This document shows, one piece after another, positions 47,100 through 57,863 of a stretch of 64,000 nucleotides of DNA. The notes below the pieces were generated by a model, which worked only from the letters and a program-made list of their open reading frames with translations, searched no databases and was not told the DNA's origin. Both the position numbers and the translations under genes were made by a program. The stretch comes from Acanthosoma haemorrhoidale (taxonomy: Eukaryota; Arthropoda; Insecta; Hemiptera; Acanthosomatidae): positions 72,953,104-73,017,103 of the forward strand of contig OV884014.1 in NCBI GenBank assembly GCA_930367205.1. The letters are read 5' to 3'. The number at the start of each line of letters is the position of its first letter. The stretch's first letter is position 1.

Positions 47100-50000
47100 C
47101 TAAAAAATAAAGTAGTCGAAAGTGCATTAAAACTGATAGTGGTACATGGATCCTTATGAAAAATAAATGGATTATGAAAATATCTATATTGAAAGTATAA
47201 CATGCTGAAATCACTACTGTGTAACTTTTTTTGGTCAGTCAGAATTGCTGATATACAAAATTGTCATTAGGTTATTTGTTCTGAATATCCAAACGAAAGC
47301 ACTACGGTGAAATCGGAGAGGAAAGAGTATTTTGATCTTCGCATCGAAGATGGATGGTGCATAAGGAATGGTATACCATGCCTAAACCCTAATGCGAGGA
47401 GGCAGGGTGGCATCAATAATTCACTTCACCTGGGACCTGAATAATTTCATGGCGAAATATTAGCATCAATAATTGGCCGAAGGGTTTATCGAGGAAATGA
47501 CCTTTCTATATTTAATTCATTGGTGATACTGGTTCTAATCCATTAATCAAGTCGAGTCATGGTGTAGTTAGTGATGCAATTCCAAACCATTCATGAGAAC
47601 GTTATCTCGGGCTCAGCGAATTTTGGGGTGTGCATTATGTAAAATCTTATGATCACAAACACCCTTGGCCGTTACTGTTTTAATCAACGATTGGGGGTTG
47701 ACATCCACATTAAAACACGTGGACGTCAGTCTTTCTTACTTCAGTTTTTAATATAATTTAATATATATACATATATATATATATAAGGATTATATATATA
47801 TATATATGTTGATATATTTATATATATTACATTTAAATAATATAGTAGGAACTAGGTGATGTATGAATAAACTCGCTGCAGCAAAAAAATTTCTTTTTCG
47901 TATGTATGTATATATATCGTTAAATTTCACTTCGTCATTTTCATTTACATTGAATCATTTTACTGCACACTATCGAAATATAGTTATACCAAAAACGATA
48001 CCCCAAACGCGAACATACTTTTGAGTATTCCAATCGTACTTATATATTTGTGTACAAGGGTATCGAATGGACGTAATTAGCCCATTTAGTACCGGTATAT
48101 ATTTTATTTTATTTTTTAATAGGCCAGTTCGTTAGTTAAAATATTTGACCATTTACAGATTAAAAAGGGACGGTGCACGGTAGTAGAAACTTCCTTTACA
48201 ATTTAATACTCATTAATAAAAAAAAAAGCGGGAAACGTATCCTTCGAAACTCGTGTATGGCGTAATAAATTTCGTGATTAGTAAAGATAGGATCATGCTG
48301 AAAAATTAAACAATTTAATTGGTGCGTTAACTTAATTAACATCCCTGTATCCTTTTTGTATATCAATTATAATTAGTTGAAATGTAGGTTATGTGTAACA
48401 GGCAAGGAGCTACTCTGTATTATGTGTGATGGATACGTTTCCTCAATGCCTGAGCAGCTTGACAACACACCGTTTTCCAGCCATTTACTAAATTAGCAAT
48501 TAGTATTTATACACGGGGGATAGGAAGTGCTCGCAATTGCATACAGACTTCAATGGCATGACTCTAGTAAGGATTTTTTTTTCAAAGGGGGCATAATGTT
48601 TCCGGGGAAACATTATTACCTACGCTAGTAATATTTTCAAATATATATAGGATTACATAGCAGCTGGACTTCAAATATTATATGGAATACTTCCTTCGTA
48701 TTTAAATTTTATTTTTTTCAGAATTTCGGGGGTTCCTTCCATCAAATCCACCCTGCCAACGTCACTGTTCAATGTAAAAGTCAAAATAGCTATTATCATT
48801 ATGTTATTACCTCTTTTGATAGGCGGGGTTGTTGTATGTGCCTTGCTGGTATCCTACGTAGTCGTTGTAGGTTGGTGCAGCTGAGTAAGCTATAAAAAAA
48901 AAAAATTCAGATGAAACAAAAATGTATGTTATAAAAAAAAAAAGACCATTTCCGCACCGACCGAACACCCGGGTTTAATTCCTGGCTTATTTTATAAAGA
49001 ATTTTCTGTGTTCCTCAGCCTCGTAAGGCAAAAAAGAGCGAAATGGCACAGTAGCAAATCCAGTTGAGTGGACGGACATGAACGTTGAGAGTTTATCAGC
49101 GCCGCTCATAAACTACAGTGAAAATCTCGTTTGGCCTTCCTTGGGCTACAGTTAAAGAAATTCTGAAGCTACCAAACGATCTAGAACCTATCTAGAATGC
49201 ACTATTCAAAACGACAGAAGCCCGCTTGTCACTTCAGAGGCTTTACTTTATGGTCAAATCAAGATTCCTGGAAGAGTTGTGGGGAGACAAACTAATTAAG
49301 ACTCAAAATAATAAGACAGTCAATTGAACACAGTTTGATGAGGTCTCTTTTTTTTTATTCAGACGTCAAGTTTTAATAGCCCTCTGCTTGGACAAATATT
49401 GTAGAAGGGAAAAGTCGTAAACTTCATCAGGAACTCATCTTCAACTTTCTTTCTACAAATATTATTTGCCTCAGATATAATTAATTGAAAGCAGACATTT
49501 ATAAATATCCCTAGTAGCTGGATCTATCTTAGAATGTTTTGCCTGCTTCAAATTAATTTTCTTATTTTCATCGAAGTGTTAACGTCCAGTGTATTTATTT
49601 ATAAATATCGGGTCATTTAACACGCCATAATAACGAATTTGATGTCATTAATGAGACCTAACAGATTTGTGAGAAAACCATCCAAAATTGATAGAAAAAT
49701 ATTTTTAAGCAGTAATTTCTATTCACTAAAGAATATGCCTTCAAGTTCCCTATGGTGAACAACGTGATTGGCTCAGATCAAGGGGTTTTCACTTTACAAA
49801 TACCTTTCATGGAACCCGTATACGTAACTGAAAATACCTCAAATCACTTACTTAATGGGCACTGATAATTACTAATTTGGTATATTCACACTGGGCCACT
49901 ATCAGGACATATACTAATCATTAACATGTGCGGAAAAGCAATGAGATCTAACATTAACGTAATAAGAATTACGTCATTACATGTCTCGTAGTATTAACTT

Positions 50001-53000
50001 TTAAATAACGTTTCCTTCACACATCCATGTCATCGTTGGAATACATCATTATAGCTGGATGTATATGTACATTAGTTTGTAGTTTAGTAATAAAATCGTA
50101 AATATAAAATAATGTATATTGAAAGAAGAGAATTATTCTCTTTTTATTTATTTGAATCTGTAGGTTTTATATTTTATTGACCCGCTAGTATTTATTTATT
50201 CTGATGCATTCCGTTGGGAAGGACGTGAAATCGTTAGTAACGGTATACGCTGTTTTCCATATTTGTGTGTCCACTTAAAAATGATACAGACAAATGTTTT
50301 ATCTCTCATTCCATCAACAGCAAAATGCCCGAGGGCATAAAAAAAAAATATAGTCCCGGCTTGCATAAAACCATAATGGATTGCCCAGTAGAGCGGTGGT
50401 GGCTGTATGTTATATACCTCATATCTCGAGATAAATTTTAAAACAAAAATGGTCCTGCACTGTATATCATATTGGTGGCAGTGACAATTTATGAAATATA
50501 AAATGAACGATTTGAATCCCATCCTTAAATTTTTAATATAAATCCAAAACTTAATAACATGTATAACAGCCAAAATTACTCATAAACTACTGTCCAAAAA
50601 TTAAAATCCTTCTATAATAGACATGTAGCAAATTATTGGTTTTCGCCCAAAGAGTTCAGTCAGGTTGGAAGCAAAATACCGTGTCATCCCATTGTAAGTT
50701 CGTTATTTATTGTATTCTTTTTAAGATCTTTGTCAATGTTTAGCTTTCGAAGAAATTTGATAAAGTTTCAACCAAGGTAATTCCGTGACAGTATCGAGAA
50801 AAAATGGTACAGGTTTTACCCATACCTAAAAAATTCATAGTGTATAAGATATGTCAAATGAATTGTCAAGAGGTAACATAAAAGAGGGAGTGATTGACAG
50901 AAACCCTAAATGTGTATTTCTAAAATTTATCTGTGTAATAGAAAATTTCTACACTATTGTTTGTTCTTGCATTACGCTACATGTAAAGACATTCAGTACA
51001 TATGGCGGAACTAGATGGGAATGAGTGGGACTGAGTAGGTTTCAAAAAAATACCAGTGATACGCTTTGGTCCATTTATGTTGGGAACTCAGATTTGATTG
51101 GATGAATTTGTTGAGATAGTTAGTTTAGGAAAGAAAATTATGAGACTTTCACCAAATTTATTTCTTGACGACGTTTGGATTTGTAAGCCATACCATGAGA
51201 TTGTTAGTGGGAGGATGGAAGGACCATGTCTGCACCCAAGAAGTCCTGATGCAAAAACGTTCATAAGTAATTTTGATGATAATTTGACTTATTTTTAAAA
51301 CTGCATTCACCGAAACTTGGATCATTTTAGAGGTTCTGAAGAAGCTGATAAATCAGGATTTTAACCTTGAGGGCTTCTGATAATGATATTTGTCAGGTTG
51401 ATGGGGACAAGGACACAGGATATTCCACAGAAGTCTTATACGAAATTTATATTTGTTTCTTAGACCCCTTCGCTTCTACCGACTGTAAAATAAAAAATAA
51501 GTTACCTTGGTATCCAGCGGAGTCACAGTTTCCGAAGAAGGTGCAGAGCTTGAGGCCGAAAAACGGAGCAAAGAGAACTGCAAGAGCACCCAGAGCAAGA
51601 ACCGCTCCAGCCACAATTCCTCCGTTGGTGATGAATGTGCTCAGTGCGTTCGGCAACGAGAAGTCACCTGTTAACAGACCTCAATATTATTCAACTACCA
51701 TAGGAGTTGTAACCAATAACATACGCCTAATTCATACCAGCCTCCTTGATACAGTTGCAGAGGAAATGAACGATGTCCATTAACTAAAGAGGAACTTGTT
51801 ATTATTCATAAAACGTTTTAAGTCTTGGTTACAAGATCGTATTCTGTCGCGAAAGGGTACTTAGAGCTCAAAGTGTTTATTCGCTAAGTAAGTCGGGCAG
51901 TTCTAATCCATTGCGTATCTGGCTCAAGAAATAAACCCTTTTCTGTGAAAAATATTTCTCAAGAGGATCTGCAACGTACAGGTTCACTGCATTGTATCTC
52001 CATTGTTTTCCCAAGCAACCTAGTCCGTATTACTTATCATAATTACACATTTGTTAATTATTAATTCATTACCCCCACGAATAATAAGGAATTCGGCTAT
52101 GGTGCAGAGGTTCAACAGTGTCAGCGAATATACTGGCAATTGTAGCACAGGACTACCGCAATATTCTTGTAGTATTAACTAATGAGGGCTCCCCCGGCTG
52201 AGGTATTGAGGGGGCCCTGGGTTTGAGCCCTATTGAGGATTTATACTACAAAAATAAAATTTACTGTAGGAATTACTGTCAAAATTTTACCTTTTTGACT
52301 AACTAGTAGTTACTCGCTTCCGGTTAAATGGAAACCAGAACCAAAACTATTCTTATCGAATAAACCTCTTAGAAGGTCAGGAATCGAACCTAAGTCTGCA
52401 TAGTTAGTAGTTAGGCGTGTAAATTTTTCAAACTTTTAACTTTTAGGGGAAATACCAGTATATTTGAAAGATGGTTTTAATATATTTTACCCTACTCATA
52501 TCTTAATCAGAGGGTGAAAACGAATGATATTTGAAAAAGAGGGCCACTTCAAAAAGGCCTCCCTCTGACCCCTCACTTTGGTTCATTCGCGGGCTGTTGG
52601 AGGATGGGGGGGGCGGTTGAGTTTTTAGAACCCCTACCATCCATTTCGCCTTCGTCTGTGTGTGTGTGTGTGAGCGCAGATTAAAGCCAGAACAGGTAAT
52701 TGCCGAGTCCGATCCTTTCATGCCGTCTTCGGCCTGCTAATACCTCACCTCTCTATCTCTCTCTTTGCAATACACGCAAGCTGAGGCTGTAATTACTCGA
52801 GCCGTCTTTCCTGCTTCGGCTCCCCCTTGCTTCCTCCTCCTTCATCAGCGGCCCCAGTTTCAATATCTTTCGCGGCTGTACAAATCAACCAAAGCCACCG
52901 GCTTCGTTTTAACTGTAGCGATCCAACTTCAATTAGACACGTCGATCCCCTTCCCCCTTCTTAAAGGGGCAAAAAAGTTCATTTAGCACCTTTAGTATGA

Positions 53001-53628
53001 AAAAAAATACACCTCGAAGAATCACGAAAATAGTGACGGGAAGTGTGGTACAAAATAATCAACATGATAAAAACAAAAGGACTCATTCCAGAACAAAAGT
53101 TACTTAATATTTAAAATTAAAATTTTTCTCCCACAGATGTTTACGTGAAAAGATTACTCAAAGGAATAAAGTTTTGAGTGGAAACTATTTAAAGGTCATT
53201 TAATGACTAAGTTCCATTAGTTACAATCCTTCTCCGTAAAATTCGGAAAAAATTAAACATAAAAAAGTAATTTGCATAACGAGTGTAATCCAAGCTGGTG
53301 TCAAATTCCCGATATTGTATTGTTGATATTGCTAAGATTATATGTTAAGTTTAATGATAGCTTATTAATTTTATTTTATAATCTCTCCTCAAAGAAAGCA
53401 AAGTTACATGATACGTGTTAATATAAAACGCAGCAATGCCTAAATACTGAGTTTTATATGATTGCTAAGTTTAGTTGAAAGTGTAAGCTGACACATACTT
53501 TGATGTACGGCAGTACTTTGTGGGATAAGGTTTTTATCATGTTCGTCGACTTCAGCTGCTTCATCAGCTCGGACGAACCCCACCGCGAAAAGGGCGAGCC
53601 CAAGGAAGACTGCGTTTCTGAAATTCAT
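46994..53628 (-). CDS. Small secreted or membrane protein, Tyr-rich tail (four coding exons), family not recognised
   Basis: Joining 53628-53499, 51667-51506, 48889-48811 and 47099-46994 gives 477 nt and 158 residues, in phase, all junctions GT-AG. Residues 1-21 are a signal peptide. An acidic stretch (22-31) follows, then a hydrophobic segment of about 23 residues (60-82), a pair of Cys in LCTFFGNCD (85 and 91), a Tyr-rich part (7 Tyr in residues 96-121) and, after a KR pair at 123-124, an amphipathic-looking SLEYIGPILKALGNAYEKYG before an Ala/Thr end. The build recalls small arthropod cuticle- or epithelium-associated proteins. It is shorter than Osiris proteins and lacks their features. 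I do not recognise the family and assign no function. Confidence 0.85.
47757..47828. repeat. (TA)n microsatellite
   Basis: Near-continuous TA dinucleotides, interrupted by short AAGGAT and GTTGAT units, in the last intron of the 158-aa gene. Confidence 0.8.
47829..47883. repeat. 55-bp direct repeat flanking exon 4, copy 2
   Basis: This copy sits in the last intron, 984 bp from copy 1, next to an AT microsatellite. Together the pair brackets exon 4. No second terminal exon is seen beside it. Confidence 0.7.
48811..48889 (-). CDS. 158-aa gene coding exon 3: Tyr-rich part
   Basis: A T-rich tract and TATAG precede a 79-nt exon, followed by the donor GTAATA. It encodes YSAAPTYNDYVGYQQGTYNN and PAYQK plus the first two bases of Arg 124. 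Phase 1 in, phase 2 out. Too short to stand out as an open frame; found by matching phase and theme. Confidence 0.83.
48890..51505 (-). other. Middle intron of the 158-aa gene
   Basis: Mixed AT-rich sequence. The open frame at 50196-50573 gives a peptide with no recognised motif and no splice support. Nothing else is seen. Confidence 0.4.
51506..51667 (-). CDS. 158-aa gene coding exon 2: hydrophobic segment and Cys pair
   Basis: The acceptor TTAACAG is followed by 162 nt in phase 1-1, then the donor GTAACT. It encodes residues 44-98, including GGIVAGAVLALGALAVLF and LKLCTFFGNCDSAGYQ. Being symmetric, it could be skipped without a frameshift. Confidence 0.87.
51668..53498 (-). other. First coding intron of the 158-aa gene
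   Basis: AT-rich at the edges; 52540-52980 is GC-richer, with a short (GT)n run (52657-52672) and CT-rich tracts. 52190-52250 has a GGGTTTGAGCCC motif like a tRNA-type B box, but no A box or fold. No exon is seen. Confidence 0.4.
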
Positions 53629-53629
53629 C
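53499..53629 (-). CDS. 158-aa gene coding exon 1: signal peptide
   Basis: ATG at 53628 directly follows the acceptor TTTTTGCAG/G, so an upstream non-coding exon must exist. Forty-three codons plus one base end at the donor GTATGT (53498). It encodes the signal peptide (hydrophobic core AVFLGLALFAVGF), an acidic stretch and LIPQSTAVHQ. Confidence 0.85.
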
Positions 53630-55345
53630 CTGCAAAAATAACATAATATTTATTAATATAGCATAACGTATGTATGTCTGTTTGAAAAGGCAATTTTTCA
53701 AGTTAACAATATGTTTTAACAACTAAAATTTAGTTATCATAAAATAAATAAGTTTAACGAAAAATAGGTAAGCCAAATGACTCATAGAATCAACTAATTA
53801 ATTTAATTTTCATATTTTAAATTTGGTATAATTTTAAACATGCTTATGATCATAAGATTCATTTGTATCTTATTTTCGTTTTTGTTAAGTCATTTCTTTT
53901 ACTGGTTTTCCATTCAATGTATTGTTATGGGAAAATGTGCTTTTCCCACTTAAGGGATGTCCTTATTTAATCCGCCCCAGGATAGATTCCAAACGAAGAA
54001 CTAGGCCAGCAGAAACGGTTAAGGGACTAGAGAGAAAAAGTTCCGCAGATGGCGGAGGATGACAAAGCCAGAGCTGAATTGAAGGCAATAACTATGTAGG
54101 GCTAGGAATTTATAGCTAGCCAGCGCTCTTTGTAGTTCCGGATCAATTAGGGAACCTTCCATTGTTGGCCAAAAGTTTTGCCCGAGTTCCGGAGGAGGCT
54201 TCCGTTTTATAATTGCAGTTTTCATAAGAGCGTTCGTTATTACTCAATCTTATTCATTGATAATTGTATGTACAGGGAACGTATCCGCAACTTAGCGAAT
54301 AGATTACACAAACAGAGCGTATTGATAATATTACTTACTTCTAAAAGTGCAAACTAAACCCATTATGGCATTCGAAGTATAGTTACAAAATGACTATTCT
54401 TCGAATAATAGAGCTATAATTACTATAATAATTAGCGTATTTTCGAGTGATCAAACGAAACTTATGTAAAAGTGTCATAGGGAGTAAGGAGGGCTCTTCG
54501 TTCGTAATGTTCGTGACTGACAGTAACAGGGGCACAAACAACAAGTCCGGAGATGGAGGAATGTGAGAAACTTGAAAGTAAAGTAGTGGTAAGATTTCCA
54601 CTGCTCCAGGGTTATTTGTCAGAGCTGACTCCGTTTAAAGCATTTCCATAAAAGAAGGCTTGATCAACACGTATCCCCGGCGCGTCGGGATGAACCGTCG
54701 CTGAGGAAATGGTGTCTTTCACCGCCACAAGAGCCAGTCAATTTTTCCTACGAAAAAAATCCGAGAGGGGTTCGGGTGAAGAAAATGAAGTAGAGAATTG
54801 AAAAGGGCTCTCGGGCTAAATGAGGAACTCTTGTACTCCCTAATCGGGGTATTTAAAAAGTTGTGCGCCCCAATACAGTAGAGCCGAGGGGTTGAAGTGC
54901 TCTGACAACTTCTGACGGCTTCGTACCTCCCTATTAATTTCTTGTAAGGAATCTTTCTTTTAAACGCTTTCATCACACCCCTTTCTGACAACTAGAAGCT
55001 TTCTCACATTAAATTCACAAGTCACAAGGACATTAAATTTTTTATAATTTTATCATGGCTAGATACAAACGATTAATGAACTGTTTTATAGGATATATAA
55101 GGAGGAGAGATGTCATTTCTTATTTCTACATTGTTGAACTAATTCTATTTTTCCTATCGCTTCCAACGCTTCCTTAGCCATGTTTTGCAATACTACTCCC
55201 CTTCGTGTACTGCCAAATTTCTTCAATTCAAATCCATTGATCCCGATTTCACTCGCACGCACCCTTCGGGCAAATACATCCGGCTACGCAACTGCTTTCA
55301 TTAGGTACTACAATAGTAGATTTTCAATTTAAGAAGTCAGGACTG
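53630..55345 (-). other. Predicted leader intron of the 158-aa gene, proximal part
   Basis: GC-richer patches at 53990-54240 and 54480-54990 interrupt AT-rich DNA. Open frames there give no known motif. They may be cis-regulatory, which fits the region between promoter and start codon, but this is not shown. Confidence 0.35.
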
Positions 55346-55600
55346 TGGGATTCCTGCAGTCGAAATGAACCTTCTCCAAAGTGTAATTGGAAAATCCTAG
55401 ATGTGTCTGAACTAGGAACATTAGGGTGCCAGAGCATATAAATGGTTCGGTCACGTCCATAGAATGCCAGTGAAAAGGTTACAGAAGAATTTAATGGAAG
55501 CTATGTCTGAAGGCAAGCGATCCAGAAAACATTGGTAAGATCATGCGGAAGGAGTGTCTATTCGCTTTGCTAATACAGAATATATAAGTGAGCTGAAGTG
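55346..55600 (+). pseudogene. LINE RT C-terminal fragment (RTE-like)
   Basis: KWFGHVHRMPVKRLQKNLME and AMSEGKRSRKHW match the typical C-terminal block W.GH..RM...R..K..........G.R..GRP..RW of RTE-type elements. The remnant of E-M--LLQSVIGKS before it is frameshifted. It is cut at both ends and lies in the predicted leader intron. Confidence 0.6.
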
Positions 55601-57298
55601 ATTTGGCCCGATGATGGGGGACAGATACATATGAAAGTTTCTGACTCCGATCTCAACACCGTAGGAGTTTTCTGAATAATTAATCCTATCGATCACGTAA
55701 CCTCATACTCAGTATTCATTCAATTGCATTTTATTTTTAACTGATATTTATTTTTCGAATCGTCTATTAATTAATAATTAGTACATACTTTAGTACAACG
55801 CCATAACAACTTCACCTTTTTCCCATCGATGGGCACAGATGGTCGTCAAGTGAACGTACGATAACTTTAAGTTTTAATATTCCCGGAAATTCCTCTGCCA
55901 TTTATTTTTTAATATAATATTTATGCATATACATTTAAAACAAGTTTTACTAACTATTTTTTAATAAACTAATTAAGTAGATAAAAAATGTGGAATATAC
56001 GAGTATTCTTAAGATTTATTATTGATTGCCTCATTTGACCGAGAAAAAAAACCCTATGAAAATCGAATCAGACAAGCGAACGGAGTGGTTTTCATTGTGT
56101 TCACTTCAACATATATAATGTTTCTTGGTTTTGAACATTCAATAATTGTTTTAAATATTACAGTACCTACAGATAGACCGAATGACGAAAAATTATTTTG
56201 ACTAACATGTTTCAAAGGAATTAAAATCAGGTCTCAAAATGAGAGCAACAGAAATCATACAGCAATATTCTTTAGGAGTTTCACTGGAAATGGTCACAAG
56301 GAATGGACTATGAGTACAGAGAACGAACTATCTGGTGGGCCTTTGATCTTGTTTAACAATGAAAAGCTTTCAGTCCGGTATAATTCGTCATTCGATAATG
56401 CATTGGTCAACTACGTCAGTGACAAATAGAATAAGGTCTCTATGCGTTACGTCCCATCAATGTCATCTTTGGCGAATGTCTTATCGGTATTATTCACTGA
56501 CCTCATCTCTCATATGGGTCAGGAACGAATTAGATTTTATATCACGTGACTGTTTCATCTGAACAGATTTTTCATAACAAACGTCGAATAAAACATTTAG
56601 TATGATATCGTCGAGGAATAGAACGGCGATGTTGAGCTTTTGAATATTTATTAATAGGCTCAGTATTTTTGTCCACATATAAAATAATTTTGTTTGAAAA
56701 ATAAAAACATTCTACCCTAAAAATCTTCCCTTGGACAAATAACAAGAACCGTCTCCCAAAACTGCCTTGGACTTCCTTGAAGAAATTTGTCTATGGTTGG
56801 TTTCAAAAAAAATCATTACCGCATTTCCTGTGCCCTTTACTAAGGAAAGATAATGAGAACTTACAATTTTTTCAAAAGCCTCCAAGCTGTGATTGGGAAA
56901 ACATAAACATGCGGGCCGGTTCATACTTTAATTACGTATATTATTATTTTTTTTATACCTCAGGTTATTGCATTTTGACCAGCATTACAGTATATAAATG
57001 TTACTTTAAAATTGGCTAAAAGGCTGTTGCTTTTTTAACTTTAGCTAAAGATGATTTTTTTTAACCCGAAGTTTAATTGAATTCCACGTTTATTTGAAGC
57101 ATTTGTTTCTGTTGTAAATGATGGATTTCTACCGAGTCAAAAAGGAAAAATGGTAAAAAAAATCTTTGATTTACTTAGAAATTGAGGAGTATTTCAACAA
57201 ATTGTAAATTTGCAAAATAAAATAAATTCCTGTGGATTAACAATAGTACTATTCAATCAAAGGTCAATGGTTAAAATTGAATGTTAATAGTTACTGGG
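55601..57298. other. Predicted leader intron, distal part
   Basis: AT-rich. No exon or recognised repeat is seen. Confidence 0.4.
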
Positions 57299-57575
57299 GG
57301 TCTCGCGCTCTTGGTCAGCCTCCGCTGGCTCGTATCCGGTGACGTGGCTGGTGGGGGAGCGTGGGGGACTTCCCAAGACTCCGCTTCCTCTTTCGCTTGT
57401 GAGGGAGGCAACAACCGTGTGGACTTGGGGGGCCCCTGGGCTGTTTGTAAATATTGTATGAATGTGCGAGCGAATGATGAATTGTAAATATGGTATGAAT
57501 GAAAACACTTATCTCAATTATTTATTGCCTATTAAGTAAAGGCAGATTGTAATTTCATCATATTAAAAAAAAAAT
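57299..57575 (+). mobile_element. 5'-truncated LINE 3' end (family A, copy 3)
   Basis: This copy is in + orientation. An open frame carries SLRWLVSGD, AWGTSQDSASSF and VDLGGPWAVCKYCMN, closely matching copy 1 and arguing that the segment was once coding. It ends in AT-rich 3'UTR and a run of A (57566-57575), as expected for target-primed reverse transcription. Confidence 0.66.
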
Positions 57576-57787
57576 TTACAATTTACAATAGTTACTGGTT
57601 GTGGTAAATGATTCCACTGATTTTATAATTGTTCAATAGAGAATAAAGATACTCAAAATGCGATATTGGTCTGGGACCAATGGAAGCCCTTGATCCAAAT
57701 CCAGCCTTTTCTATGTGCCCTTTTTGGTTAATGATTGTAACCGTAAATACTTTTTAAATGATATGTCCTATGGACTTACTAGCTTAC

Positions 57788-57863
57788 CTGCTGCTGGTAG
57801 TTGCTGTCAGCTAATAACTGAAGAAGACACTAAGCACCTGAGGGCTGAGCAAAGGTTTATATA
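57788..57863 (-). promoter_or_regulatory. Predicted TATA promoter and non-coding first exon of the 158-aa gene
   Basis: On the - strand GCTATATAAACC (TATA box 57863-57856) is followed, about 32 nt on, by CTTAGTG near 57831, which resembles an arthropod initiator. The sequence then runs to CAGCAG and the strong donor GTAAGCT (exon end 57788). The nearest downstream - strand acceptor that needs an upstream exon is the one just before ATG 53628. This predicts a 44-nt leader exon and an intron of about 4.2 kb. The link between the two is inference. Confidence 0.5.

Larger units (their letters stand above)
47100..48810 (-). other. Last intron of the 158-aa gene
   Basis: Apart from the repeats listed, 47280-47720 is a moderately GC-richer stretch with homeodomain-type cores (CCATTAATC) and could be regulatory. 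No other exon is seen. Confidence 0.4.

Noticed and set aside
50196..50573. 125-codon - strand open frame
   Set aside because: It has no motif, lies inside an intron of the 158-aa gene and lacks splice signals joining it in phase.
51367..51783. 138-codon + strand open frame
   Set aside because: It is antisense to coding exon 2 of the 158-aa gene, whose splice sites and phase are well supported.
52190..52250. tRNA-like B box GGGTTTGAGCCC
   Set aside because: No A box at proper spacing and no cloverleaf can be drawn. Similar lone motifs at 43650 and 48975 were dropped for the same reason; they could be SINE relics but I cannot show it.
54719..54991. 90-codon - strand open frame upstream of the 158-aa gene
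   Set aside because: Basic peptide without recognisable motif; no splice or promoter evidence.
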